DNA from: CADEDV01 sp036383515
Lineage (GTDB): Bacteria; Bacteroidota; Bacteroidia; Chitinophagales; Chitinophagaceae
Assembly: GCA_036383515.1 (NCBI GenBank)
Contig: DASVOE010000137.1
Location: 1-64,000 of the forward strand
Reading direction: 5' to 3'
Length of the DNA stretch: 64,000 nt
Under the pieces are notes generated by a model that did not search any database, was not told the origin of the DNA, and saw only the letters and a list, made by a program, of their open reading frames with translations. Numbering within the stretch: position 1 is the first letter of the stretch; each line of letters opens with the position of its first letter. Of this stretch, positions 9,714 to 18,128 are shown piece after piece. The position numbers were made by a program, and so were the translations under genes.

Positions 9714-10550
9714 CTAAATAAGTCTGAGTTGATTTTTTACTCCTGCACGAAAAATAATCATTGCTTTCCGATAGTTTGGGATACGTATTCTCTGCTGGAG
9801 CACATTTGCCGGCTGCATTTTTTTTATTTTCCTGAACAGAGATAGATAATATTTATAAGCTACATATACCCCATACCGGGCCTTCAGCGGCAAATGCAAT
9901 ATGCCCTGGTACGCTTCTTTAAAATTCCGCTGCACATCCTCTTCAATTTGTTGCTTGTCCTTGCATGTAAAATTATTGAAATCGCAACCGGGAAAATATA
10001 GCCTGGATAACCCATCATAATCAGATCGTATATCTCTTAAAAAATTTACTTTCTGAAAAGCAGCACCCAGTGCCCTTGCAGACTGTTCTAATTTTTCATA
10101 CTTCTCTTTTTTGCCCTCACAAAAAATACATAAGCACATCAGTCCTACCACTTCGGCCGAACCATAGATGTATTCCCTGTATTCTTCAGAACTGTATGCA
10201 GTTTTGCTAAGGTCCATTTCCATACTATAAAAAAAGGCATTGATCAGTTCACGGTCAATATCATATTGGTTCACTGTGCGCTGAAAACTGTTGAGAATAG
10301 GATTGAGACTAATACCCCGGTCAATCGCATCAAAGGTTTCTTTTTTAAATTGTTCCAATAAAACAGATTTATCGTGATCATGAAAAGTATCCACGATCTC
10401 ATCCGTAAATCTTACAAACCCATAGATATTAAAGATAGGCTGGCGGAGATCTTTATGCAATAAGCGAATGGCAGAGGAAAAAGAAGTGCTGTACTTTTCA
10501 GTTACTATACGGCTGCATTTTTCACCTACGGTATGGAACAATTGAAGCAT
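9714..10550 (-). CDS. crtB: phytoene synthase
   Basis: Squalene/phytoene synthase family enzyme of 278 residues that condenses two GGPP molecules into phytoene. The first aspartate-rich motif is DEIVD (residues 50-54) and the second is DIRSD (173-177) in NFLRDIRSDYDGL, both needed for Mg-diphosphate binding. YSTSF (20-24) is the usual N-terminal signature. It follows crtI by 16 bp and precedes idi by one base. No GGPP synthase (crtE) is present in the window, so the substrate must come from a gene elsewhere. Confidence 0.94.
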   Translation of the reverse strand: MLQLFHTVGEKCSRIVTEKYSTSFSSAIRLLHKDLRQPIFNIYGFVRFTDEIVDTFHDHDKSVLLEQFKKETFDAIDRGISLNPILNSFQRTVNQYDIDRELINAFFYSMEMDLSKTAYSSEEYREYIYGSAEVVGLMCLCIFCEGKKEKYEKLEQSARALGAAFQKVNFLRDIRSDYDGLSRLYFPGCDFNNFTCKDKQQIEEDVQRNFKEAYQGILHLPLKARYGVYVAYKYYLSLFRKIKKMQPANVLQQRIRIPNYRKAMIIFRAGVKNQLRLI

Positions 10551-10566
10551 AATTGAAAATAAGATT

Positions 10567-12042
10567 TTATCTGAATGCTTTAATTACTTGTTTAGCCGCT
10601 ACCTCACCACTTATCAACGAAGGTGGAACACCCGGGCCCGGCACCGTTAACTGACCTGTATAAAATAAATTTCTTACTTTTTTACTTTTACACGAAGGTC
10701 TGAATAACGCTGTTTGCATCAGGGTGTTGGCCAGGCCATAGGCATTGCCCCGAAACGAATTATAATCATTTACGAAATCGGATACCGAATAAGTTTTCTT
10801 ATACACAACTGCATCCAAAATAGATTCTCCGAGGTGTGTTTCCATCCGTTTTACAATCTGCCGGAAATATTTATCTCTTAGCTCTTCCGAATCGCCATCC
10901 AATCCTGCTGCAACAGGAATTAAAAAAACAATATTCTCATGACCTGCCGGCGCCACGGGTTCATCCGTCAATGACGAAACACTTACATAAAACAAAGGTT
11001 CAGCCGGCCATTGTGGTTGTTTATAAATTTCTTTGCCGTGCTGCTCAAAGCTGACATCAAAAAATAAGGAGTGATGAACAGGTTGTTTCAATTTTTTATT
11101 CAATCCCACATAATACATTAAACAAGATGGAGCCATTACTCTTTTATTCCAATAAGCCTGCGAATAACTTTGATAGGCGGGTGGTAAAAGTTTTGTTTCA
11201 GTAAAATGATAATCAGCACCGCTGATCACAGCATCTGCTTCATAAGTTCCTTTATCAGTAATAATTTTTTTTATCGCAGCACTATTAACCGATAACTCCT
11301 TTACTTCTTCGTTAAAACGAAAATCAACGCCAAGTTCTTTTGCCAGGCAATACATTCCCTCCACCACGGCATACATACCTCGTTCAGGATACCATGTTCC
11401 TCCTTTTATATCTGCATAGTTCATCAGGCTATATAAGGCAGGTGTATCCTGCGGCAAAGCTCCCAGGAATAAAACCGGGAATTCCATGATCTGCCTGAGA
11501 CGCGGATGCTGAAAGTATTTGTGAATGTGTTTTTTGATAGAACTAAAAACCTGCAACTTAAAAACTCCGCTGATAGTTTGCCAATCCATGAATTCAGTTA
11601 AAGATCGGCTGGGCTTATATACCAAGTTATTGATACCTACCTCATATTTATAAGCCGCTCCTTCAAGATATTTTTCCAATTTAGCAGCGCTGCCCGGTTC
11701 TATTGATTCAAATACCTTTTTCAACTCTTCAAAACTTGCCGGCACATCAGTAAAACCATCATTCCAATAAATACGATAAGAAGGATCAAGACGTTTAAGT
11801 GTATAATAATCTGAAATTTTTTTACCAAACTGTGCGAAGTATCTTTCAAATACACCAGGCATCCAGTAAAAACTGGGGCCCATATCGAAAGTAAAATCGT
11901 TCTCTTTTAGCTGGCGGGCACGACCCCCGGGTGTTGCATTTTTTTCAATCAGGGTTACTTTCCATCCTTCTTTTGCCATAAAGGATGCAGCAGATAAACC
12001 TGCGAAGCCACTGCCTATGATAATTACTGATCGTTGCTTCAC
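10567..12042 (-). CDS. crtI: phytoene desaturase
   Basis: FAD-dependent CrtI-type desaturase of 491 residues, expected to take phytoene to lycopene. The N-terminal Rossmann motif is GSGFAG (10-15), followed by LIEKN and the PGGRA block; the C-terminal signature TVPGPGVPPSLISGE matches the CrtI family closely. It is the first enzyme gene in the operon, nine bases after the ECF sigma gene. Length is typical. Confidence 0.94.
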   Translation of the reverse strand: MKQRSVIIIGSGFAGLSAASFMAKEGWKVTLIEKNATPGGRARQLKENDFTFDMGPSFYWMPGVFERYFAQFGKKISDYYTLKRLDPSYRIYWNDGFTDVPASFEELKKVFESIEPGSAAKLEKYLEGAAYKYEVGINNLVYKPSRSLTEFMDWQTISGVFKLQVFSSIKKHIHKYFQHPRLRQIMEFPVLFLGALPQDTPALYSLMNYADIKGGTWYPERGMYAVVEGMYCLAKELGVDFRFNEEVKELSVNSAAIKKIITDKGTYEADAVISGADYHFTETKLLPPAYQSYSQAYWNKRVMAPSCLMYYVGLNKKLKQPVHHSLFFDVSFEQHGKEIYKQPQWPAEPLFYVSVSSLTDEPVAPAGHENIVFLIPVAAGLDGDSEELRDKYFRQIVKRMETHLGESILDAVVYKKTYSVSDFVNDYNSFRGNAYGLANTLMQTALFRPSCKSKKVRNLFYTGQLTVPGPGVPPSLISGEVAAKQVIKAFR

Positions 12043-12051
12043 ACATATTAT

Positions 12052-12552
12052 TTAATACCGGCTGATCTGTTCTTTCAGCAATTTTCTTGCAAAGTGAATT
12101 CTGCTCTTGATGGTTCCTAAAGGTTCGTGAAGCACTTCGGCAATTTCATTATACTTATATCCTTCAAAGTACAATAAAAAAGGAGTTTTAAATATTTCGG
12201 GTAGCCCTTTAATAGCGCCATTGATCTCTTTCATCCGGAGACTGACCTCTGCACTATTACTTACAGTAGCCTGCTTCAGGTTAATAAGGTAATCATTCGG
12301 AGTGCTGTCAAAAATAGTTTTCTGTTTGGCCTTCCTCCGGTAATCATTGATAAAAATATTACGCATGATAGTGAATAACCATGCTTTGATATTAGTGCCG
12401 GCATTATACTTTTCCTGGTTAGCTAAAGCTTTGTACAACGTTTCCTGGTAAAGATCATTCGCCGCTTCGTTGTCCCGGGTCAGGTTGATCGCAAAAGGTT
12501 TCAGAAAGTCCGCATTACTGAGCAACATTTCATTGAATTCTATGCTTGCCAT
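12052..12552 (-). CDS. ECF-type RNA polymerase sigma factor
   Basis: Sigma-70 family factor of 166 residues. Region 2 is seen around residues 15-75 (DNEAANDLYQETLYKAL, then NIKAWLFTIMRNIFINDYRR) and region 4 around 112-163 (LPEIFKTPFLLYFEGYKYNEIAEVL, GTIKSRIHFARKLLKEQI). No anti-sigma gene sits next to it. It is the first gene of the sigma-crtI-crtB-idi-crtZ-crtY operon, so it may sustain operon expression or link pigment to a wider regulon. The start codon lies inside an inverted repeat and only ~15 nt below the predicted transcription start. Confidence 0.9.
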   Translation of the reverse strand: MASIEFNEMLLSNADFLKPFAINLTRDNEAANDLYQETLYKALANQEKYNAGTNIKAWLFTIMRNIFINDYRRKAKQKTIFDSTPNDYLINLKQATVSNSAEVSLRMKEINGAIKGLPEIFKTPFLLYFEGYKYNEIAEVLHEPLGTIKSRIHFARKLLKEQISRY

Positions 12553-12616
12553 CTTGTTTAATTTAATTGAACATAAAGTTAAACAAGATTTTCGAGTCAG
12601 CCAAAACTCGTTTGGC
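12551..12616 (-). promoter_or_regulatory. sigma-crt promoter with overlapping inverted repeats
   Basis: Reading the minus strand, TTG (12604-12602), a 20-nt spacer and TAACTTTA (12581-12574) resemble the Bacteroidota promoter TTG-N19-TAnnTTTG with the last base changed. Two dyads overlap it. One is ATCTTGTTTAA (12551-12561) with its exact complement TTAAACAAGAT (12579-12589), spanning the -7 box and the start codon. The other is GCCAAA-N5-TTTGGC (12600-12616) over the -33 box. This looks like a repressor-controlled promoter, with the adjacent MerR-type gene the obvious candidate regulator. Sequence facts are firm; function is inferred. Confidence 0.55.
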
Positions 12617-12630
12617 CGTTCATCCTATTT

Positions 12631-13509
12631 TTAGAAGGAGGAAACATATTCCATCACCTCTGTCAGTGATCTTTTGAATTCAACGCATCCTGGGATCTTT
12701 TTTTTGTATTGTTGAGTGATGGAGCCCGAAATAACAGTGGGGACACTGCCCAGTCGTCGTTGTATATTATTCAGGAATTTATCAAAATTGAAGGTACAGG
12801 CAGTGCCGGTCAGGTGCACAAAAGCCGAGTCGGGTTTTTTTAACTGCATAACATGCTCCACATCCTTAATGGGTACATCAGCACCAAGATATATGGTTTT
12901 AGCTCCCCTGCTTTTCAAAATAAAATACATGAACAGGAGCCCCAGCTCATGATGTTCACCTTCAGGTAAGAAAAGTAAAAATGTTTTATTTAATGTGATA
13001 GGTGAACTTGTCGTTTCGATGCCAACGATCAGTTTTTGCCGGATGATATTAGTTACAAGGTGCTCCTGTGCCGGGTGTATATGACCAGTTTGCCAGAGAA
13101 TGCCGATTTTCTCCAGAAAAGGGAAAATGATCTGGGTCACGGTTCTCTCTATCCCCCTGGAAGCGATATAGCCTGATAAAATCTTTTCAAACCCTTCCAT
13201 TTCCAGGTCCACCATTTCCTGCACCAATTCATTTACGATCCTTTCCTGTATAGCACGGGTATCGCCGAGTGAGAGAATTCTTTCTTTTATTTCAGCCGGC
13301 TGCATGCGGCCAATATGAGAAATTTTAAAGCCATACTTATTAAGCAAAGCAATATTAAGAACCGTTTTCAATTCATCATTACTGTAATAGCGGATATTGG
13401 TATTGGTTCGCTGGGGTTTGAGGAAACTATAGCGTTGCTCCCATATACGGATGGTATGGGCTTTTATTCCTGATAGGTTTTCGAGATCTTTAATGGTGAA
13501 GGCGTTCAT
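12631..13509 (-). CDS. CarH-like MerR regulator with B12-binding domain
   Basis: Regulator of 292 residues. The N-terminal MerR helix-turn-helix spans about residues 3-70 (FTIKDLENLSGIKAHTIRIWEQRY). A helical cap domain (about 85-165) has the Trp-x9-Glu-His motif, W139...E149-H150. A cobalamin-binding-like domain (about 175-290) has ExHxxG as E185-x-H187-x-x-G190, where H187 would ligate cobalt. CarH/CarA proteins repress carotenoid genes in the dark, and CarH is released by light through adenosylcobalamin. Position 140, after the Trp, is Gln rather than the His reported in Thermus CarH. It lies 78 bp upstream of the sigma-crt operon on the same strand. A TAGGTTTG box (13530-13523) near the start may be its -7 element. 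Confidence 0.85.
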   Translation of the reverse strand: MNAFTIKDLENLSGIKAHTIRIWEQRYSFLKPQRTNTNIRYYSNDELKTVLNIALLNKYGFKISHIGRMQPAEIKERILSLGDTRAIQERIVNELVQEMVDLEMEGFEKILSGYIASRGIERTVTQIIFPFLEKIGILWQTGHIHPAQEHLVTNIIRQKLIVGIETTSSPITLNKTFLLFLPEGEHHELGLLFMYFILKSRGAKTIYLGADVPIKDVEHVMQLKKPDSAFVHLTGTACTFNFDKFLNNIQRRLGSVPTVISGSITQQYKKKIPGCVEFKRSLTEVMEYVSSF

Positions 13510-13585
13510 GATAGATAATCAACAAACCTACTCAAAAAGGGTTCAACAATCCATCCTCATTTCTTAAACAAAATCAGCCGGGCGA

Positions 13586-14338
13586 TTAAAGTTTATCATT
13601 TTTTATCTTCCCGGAATCCAGCAATTTTTTCAGGGGAATAGTAAGGTTTGAGTTATTTAATCCTTCGAGGTGGCGGGCATGGTGAAGATCTGTACCTACA
13701 AGATCGTAGTACCCTTTTTTGATGAGGTAATTAGCCAGTTCATGAACGGATCTGCCATAATGAGTGCCGAGCGACAGCAGGTTGAGCTGGAATAAACAGC
13801 CGATGTCTTTTAGTTCGTCATAAAAATCTTTGTTATGCTCTAGATATATATACCGCTCCGGGTGAGCAATAATGGGTTGATAACCCTGCATCTGCATATC
13901 AAATAAAATATCTTTCAGGCTATGGGAGGGAAAAGCAAGTGAGAATTCAGTCAATACCATATTACCACTCACCGTAAGCAGTGGTTCGTTATTCTTCAGT
14001 AATTGTTCTACATGTTCATCCAGGAAATATTCTGCTGCTGCGTGGATTTCGACATTTAATCCCTGCTCTTTTACAGCCGCCTTCAATGGTTCAAGCTTTT
14101 CCAGGATGCCTTCACGGGTATTCTTATACATATCCCACATGATATGTGGTGTGGTAATAAGTTTGGAATAACCGAGTGCAGCCATACCTTTCACTAATTG
14201 TAAGGAAGTTGCCATATTGGGCGAACCATCATCTATCCCGGGAATAAGATGAGAGTGCATATCCGTCTTTAGTAAACTAAAATCAGCTTTGCCTGTTGCA
14301 CTATCTTTTGACCTTGAAAATAACTTGAACATGTGCAC
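13586..14338 (-). CDS. CpsB/CapC-type tyrosine-protein phosphatase
   Basis: PHP-fold metal-dependent phosphatase of 250 residues that should dephosphorylate the C-terminal tyrosines of the Wzc-like kinase (53895-56282). Metal motifs are visible: TDMHSH (25-30) with GIDDG, TTPH around residue 61-64, AHPERY near 160, and GTDLHH near 216. A second ATG two codons in (14332) is an equally good start. It is the last gene of the EPS cluster, about 40 kb from its presumed substrate, a common layout when phosphatase and kinase lie in one long operon. Confidence 0.88.
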   Translation of the reverse strand: MHMFKLFSRSKDSATGKADFSLLKTDMHSHLIPGIDDGSPNMATSLQLVKGMAALGYSKLITTPHIMWDMYKNTREGILEKLEPLKAAVKEQGLNVEIHAAAEYFLDEHVEQLLKNNEPLLTVSGNMVLTEFSLAFPSHSLKDILFDMQMQGYQPIIAHPERYIYLEHNKDFYDELKDIGCLFQLNLLSLGTHYGRSVHELANYLIKKGYYDLVGTDLHHARHLEGLNNSNLTIPLKKLLDSGKIKNDKL

Positions 14339-14386
14339 CGAAATTAATTATTTATCATGGTGAAGTGAAGCTCTCATCGTTAAATC

Positions 14387-15043
14387 TCAAAATTCTCTTT
14401 TGGGCAAAGAAGGAAACACTTTATACACCAGTTGGCTATTGGAGAAAATAATATGCCAGGCAGTTAAAAAAATGATCATAAAATCGGTGTAAAAGGAAAT
14501 ATGTTGCTGGTACCACATTTCTACGGCTCCTTTATAGGAAAATATCTGTTTATAAGTGGCCTGGATATCATTACTTGCTGAAACAATTTTTTCTTCATCC
14601 CTGAAGATCACAGAACCTATGCCCGTTATGCCAGGTCTTGTGTTGTAAATTACTTTTTGTACTTCAGGAGTATAATGATCGAAACTTTTTTTCATTAATG
14701 GTCTTGGGCCAACAATACTCATATCTCCGATCAGTACATTGATGATCTGGGGTAATTCATTGATCTTGGTTTTGCGGAGAAACTTCCCCGCTTTCGTAAC
14801 CCTGGGATCATTTCGTAACGTGATCTCTCCAGTCCCGATGTTGGGGCTATCCTTCATCATGGTAGCAAATTTCCAGATACTGAATTCCCGGTTTTTTAAC
14901 CCTATCCTTTTTTGAAAATAAAACACTTCATGCTCACCGGTTAGTTTCAAAATCAACACAAGAGGTATCAGCAAGGGCGAAAGGAGAATCAAAGCAATAA
15001 GTGCAAATAAAAAATCGAAGAAACGTTTTATAAAAAAGTACAT
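14387..15043 (-). CDS. bacterial sugar transferase (initiating phosphoglycosyl transferase)
   Basis: Monotopic phosphoglycosyl transferase of 218 residues (PglC-size) that should load the first sugar-phosphate onto undecaprenyl phosphate. The N-terminal membrane hairpin is at residues 8-33. Family blocks are present: QKRIGLKNREFSIWKF, RVTKAGKFLRKTK, ELPQIINVLIGDMS and VGPRPL. The usual catalytic DE before LPQ reads N95-E96 here, so the position held by the nucleophilic Asp in PglC is Asn. A terminator-like hairpin separates it from the preceding aminotransferase gene. Confidence 0.9.
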   Translation of the reverse strand: MYFFIKRFFDFLFALIALILLSPLLIPLVLILKLTGEHEVFYFQKRIGLKNREFSIWKFATMMKDSPNIGTGEITLRNDPRVTKAGKFLRKTKINELPQIINVLIGDMSIVGPRPLMKKSFDHYTPEVQKVIYNTRPGITGIGSVIFRDEEKIVSASNDIQATYKQIFSYKGAVEMWYQQHISFYTDFMIIFLTAWHIIFSNSQLVYKVFPSLPKREF

Positions 15044-15095
15044 ATAAATTATAATTTATGGATGCCTGCAGCTTTTGAGATGTATGCAGAAACAG

Positions 15096-15121
15096 AAAAC
15101 CCCGCAAAGATGCAGGGTTTT
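15096..15121 (-). terminator. intrinsic terminator after the aminotransferase
   Basis: AAAACCC (15096-15102) pairs with GGGTTTT (15115-15121) around a 12-nt loop. On the minus strand the stem ends in GGGGTTTTCTGTTT, giving the U-rich tail. It starts 25 bases past the aminotransferase stop and would separate that gene from the sugar transferase and phosphatase genes unless antitermination operates. Confidence 0.6.
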
Positions 15122-15146
15122 GAGCAAAAACAGTATGTGAGATGGA

Positions 15147-16277
15147 TTAGTAAACTGATTTGATCTTTTCTGCCACAGCCTCCAATTCTACATCTTTAAT
15201 GTTGGTAGAGCAGGGAATACTCAAGCAACGCTGGTAAATATAATTGGAGCGGTCATCTTTTGTATAGTAAACATTGCCTTTAAACATGCGCAGCTGGTTC
15301 ATAGGCACCCAAAACGGTCTTGACTGCATTTGGTTATCATTAAGAATTTTCAACACTTCTTTTTGCTTATTCGTCATAAAAGTAAATAGCCACCTGTTAC
15401 AATCCACCTCCGGTTCTACTTTTTGAAAACTGATATCACCTATTCCACCTAACTCTTTTCGGTAAAAGCTGTCAATCTCTTTCTTCCTTTTAATAAACGA
15501 AGGCAATAATTCCACCTGGCCTACACCCATCGCTGCCAGCACATTTACCAGCCTGTAATTGTAGCCAATCTCATCATGCACATATTCGAATGGATCGCTT
15601 TTTGCCTGGGTGGTCAGGTGCTTTGCTTTTTTTGCCAATTCTTCATCGTTGGTAACAATCACACCACCGCCCCCCGTGGTAATGATCTTGTTTCCATTAA
15701 AGCTGAAACAGCCCATCACACCAAACCCGCCGGTGTGTTTACCTTTATAGTAAGAACCAAGTGACTCTGTAGCATCTTCAACGATGGGTAGTTTATACTT
15801 AGCAGCAATCTGCAATAACCTATCCATATCACACATATTTCCCAGCACATGCACTGGCATCATGCAGCGGATTGTTCTGCCATCCTTCACGTAAAAAATT
15901 TCTCCATTTTTTTCATCGGTTTCATTTTCTAAAAACTCTTCCAGCAAGCCGAGATCCATTTGCCAGGTTTCGGGATCCACATCAATAAGGATTGGATCAG
16001 CACCCGTATATTTAATAGAATTGATACTGGCGATGAAAGTAACATTGGGTGCAATGATATAGTCATCCCTTTTTACCCCAGCCAGCAGCAATGCAATATG
16101 TAAGGCAGTAGTGCCGCTGCTGGTAGCCACTCCATATTTACAACCGCTGAATTCAGCCAGCATATTTTCAAACTTTGTTACATAAGAGCCAACAGAAGAA
16201 ACCCAGCCGGTATCCAGGCATTCTTTTACATATTTCATTTCATTACCGGCAATATTAGGACCTGAGAGAAGGAGCAT
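15147..16277 (-). CDS. LegC-like DegT/DnrJ/EryC1 aminotransferase
   Basis: PLP-dependent nucleotide-sugar aminotransferase of 376 residues. Residues TSSGTTALH (53-60) bind the cofactor phosphate, D168 in VEDATESLG and K197 in FSFNGNKIITTGGGG would hold PLP. The N-terminus LSGPNIAGNEMKYVKECLDTGWVS resembles the LegC/PglE-type group that aminates C4 keto sugars. With the NeuD-like acetyltransferase, formyltransferase and sugar transferase nearby, it may make a 4-amino-4,6-dideoxy sugar that is then acylated. The substrate could be a dTDP- or UDP-linked keto sugar; the sequence alone does not decide. Confidence 0.85.
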   Translation of the reverse strand: MLLLSGPNIAGNEMKYVKECLDTGWVSSVGSYVTKFENMLAEFSGCKYGVATSSGTTALHIALLLAGVKRDDYIIAPNVTFIASINSIKYTGADPILIDVDPETWQMDLGLLEEFLENETDEKNGEIFYVKDGRTIRCMMPVHVLGNMCDMDRLLQIAAKYKLPIVEDATESLGSYYKGKHTGGFGVMGCFSFNGNKIITTGGGGVIVTNDEELAKKAKHLTTQAKSDPFEYVHDEIGYNYRLVNVLAAMGVGQVELLPSFIKRKKEIDSFYRKELGGIGDISFQKVEPEVDCNRWLFTFMTNKQKEVLKILNDNQMQSRPFWVPMNQLRMFKGNVYYTKDDRSNYIYQRCLSIPCSTNIKDVELEAVAEKIKSVY

Positions 16278-16310
16278 AGTAATAAGTTGATTGGTGATAA
16301 GTTGACTGGT

Positions 16311-16694
16311 TCACAAGTTGGCTTGTTTACGCAAATAAGCAATGTACCCGTTTAAGAGACGCTCAACTTCATCAATTTTAGTTTTAAAATAATTTATTTG
16401 TTCTTTAGAAATATACTTGCAATCAAATGCATCAATAAGGTGATTGTATGTTTCGCTTAATGACCCTCGTGCCTGAACACAAAAATGAAGTTGATCTTTA
16501 AAAGTAAACCGTCCATGTCCTTCTGAAATATTTGCAGTAATAGATCTGGACGACCTGATTAATTGATCAGTTAACCTGAATTTCTCTTCTGTAGGAAAAG
16601 AATTGGCAACCGGCAATAGTTCACTTTTCAATTCTCTGGCTTTTTTCCATACGTCAAGCTCAGTAAAACTTTTATGCGAATTTTCGGCAGACAT
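16311..16694 (-). CDS. four helix bundle protein (S23/IVP family)
   Basis: Protein of 127 residues matching the four-helix bundle family first found as intervening-sequence ORFs in 23S rRNA genes. Key patterns are FTELDVWKKARELK, FRLTDQLIRSSRSITANISEGHGR and an Asn/Tyr-rich helix ending in YLRKQ. These proteins often stand alone in Bacteroidota genomes, frequently inside polysaccharide clusters. Function is unknown. It lies between an SDR epimerase and the LegC-like aminotransferase with small gaps (44 and 33 bp). Confidence 0.88.
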   Translation of the reverse strand: MSAENSHKSFTELDVWKKARELKSELLPVANSFPTEEKFRLTDQLIRSSRSITANISEGHGRFTFKDQLHFCVQARGSLSETYNHLIDAFDCKYISKEQINYFKTKIDEVERLLNGYIAYLRKQANL

Positions 16695-16738
16695 TAGGTT
16701 GCTTTACATTTCAACAAATCAACCACTCAACTTATTAA

Positions 16739-17716
16739 CTATATATTCCTGAACTTTTGTGAATGCGCATCCGTGATCATACCAGTTTTCATGAGTTTGA
16801 TTATCTCGCTGATACCATCGGGTACTTTTTTGGTGATACTAAATCCCAGTTCCTTTTTGATCTTATCGCAATTCACCCGGTAATCTCTCGGGTCTTCTGT
16901 TTTATCTACATAAATCGCTTTTGCATCAGGAACCTGTTTTTGTATTTCTTCCATCAGCATCCGCTTACTGTAATTTTCTTTTGTGTCACCTACATTAAAT
17001 ACGTTGGCCTTAATTTTTTTCTTTGGGGATTTTAACACCAGCATGACGGCACGGGCCAGGTCATCCACATGGCAATAAGGACGATTGAATTGTGGTCCCC
17101 AAATTTCCTGTTCTCCCGTAAGACACACGTTACGGGTAAATTCATTCACTGTTAAATCGAACCGGATACGGGGAGAAAAACCATAGACCGTAGAGAAACG
17201 GAGTGCTGTTGCAGCTGTTTTGGATTTCTTTTTTTCTTTCAACAGGTAATTTTCAAATTTTACTTTTAACTCTGCATACAAAGACACAGGTCTTAATTCA
17301 GATTCTTCATCTACAAATGAATCCGGGTCGGCCATCTTACCATAGTTGCTGCAGGTGGAAGCAAATACAAAACGTTTGATACCTGCTTTCTCCGCCTTTT
17401 CAAATAAGTTGACGGAAGCCGTCCAGTTTACCTCGTTAGCCTCTTCCGGAAATTTAGAACAGGCCGGATCACCTACGATCGCTGCCAGGTGAGCCACATG
17501 ATCCATTCCTTCCAACGCTTTGTCAATATCTGCATCATTGCGGAGATCACCTTTCATAAATTCAAATTTGGGATGTTGCGATACATCATATAAGGCATCA
17601 CCGCCAAACTTCAGCGAGTCGAAAGCCCGCACATAAAATCCTTTATCCAATAAGATACGAACCAATACAGAGCCGATATAGCCTGCGCCGCCTGTTACCA
17701 AGACCTTTTTACTCAT
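16739..17716 (-). CDS. NAD-dependent epimerase/dehydratase
   Basis: Extended short-chain dehydrogenase of 325 residues acting on a nucleotide sugar. The Rossmann glycine motif is GGAGYIG (9-15); the catalytic region reads FASTCSNYG and SLYAELK (Tyr-x3-Lys), with HLAAIVGDP between. The family includes epimerases, reductases and dehydratases, and I cannot fix the reaction. It overlaps the upstream hypothetical gene by four bases, which suggests they are translated together. Confidence 0.85.
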   Translation of the reverse strand: MSKKVLVTGGAGYIGSVLVRILLDKGFYVRAFDSLKFGGDALYDVSQHPKFEFMKGDLRNDADIDKALEGMDHVAHLAAIVGDPACSKFPEEANEVNWTASVNLFEKAEKAGIKRFVFASTCSNYGKMADPDSFVDEESELRPVSLYAELKVKFENYLLKEKKKSKTAATALRFSTVYGFSPRIRFDLTVNEFTRNVCLTGEQEIWGPQFNRPYCHVDDLARAVMLVLKSPKKKIKANVFNVGDTKENYSKRMLMEEIQKQVPDAKAIYVDKTEDPRDYRVNCDKIKKELGFSITKKVPDGISEIIKLMKTGMITDAHSQKFRNI

Positions 17717-18114
17717 CTGTTATTTATTTTTATAGAATTATTTAAATGATGATAATAATCAAAAATTTGCTGTTCAGCATTTTTGGGAAATGAGCTATGC
17801 TCATCAATATGATAAAAAATAAAAGGATCTGCTAGGGCAGGTTGCTTTAATGTTTCAAACTCGCTGAATTGTTCCATCCAGATATCGTAATGATTTAATA
17901 ACTCCAATACATCATCCTGTAATGGCTCTGGAATCAGGGAGAGATGTGTCAGCAAATAATCATATATCTTTTTGTTGGATGATCGTACAACAAGCGCATG
18001 AAGATATATTTTGTTCAACATATATTTCGTATATGCTTTTCGGGACAATTGCATCAGCAGGTATAAAGGAAGAATCACTTCTTTAAACTCCGCTTCTCTT
18101 GTTTGTTCACTCAT
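17713..18114 (-). CDS. hypothetical protein in the EPS cluster
   Basis: Protein of 133 residues that I do not recognise. It is soluble, mostly helical by composition, rich in Leu, Tyr and His, with no signal peptide, membrane segment or obvious catalytic motif. Its stop overlaps the start of the epimerase gene by four bases and it follows the formyltransferase by 14 bases, so it is a genuine operon member. It may be an accessory subunit for one of these enzymes, but this is a guess from position only. Confidence 0.6.
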   Translation of the reverse strand: MSEQTREAEFKEVILPLYLLMQLSRKAYTKYMLNKIYLHALVVRSSNKKIYDYLLTHLSLIPEPLQDDVLELLNHYDIWMEQFSEFETLKQPALADPFIFYHIDEHSSFPKNAEQQIFDYYHHLNNSIKINNR

Positions 18115-18128
18115 ACAGCATTGATTGT

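Noticed and set aside
15147..16277. LegC-like aminotransferase as evidence for a legionaminic acid pathway
   Set aside because: The nonulosonate genes present form a PseB-PseC-PseG/H-PseI-PseF set; no LegB, LegG or LegI counterparts are seen.
16311..16694. Four-helix bundle gene as a sign of a nearby 23S rRNA
   Set aside because: No rRNA sequence is present; these genes often stand alone in Bacteroidota.
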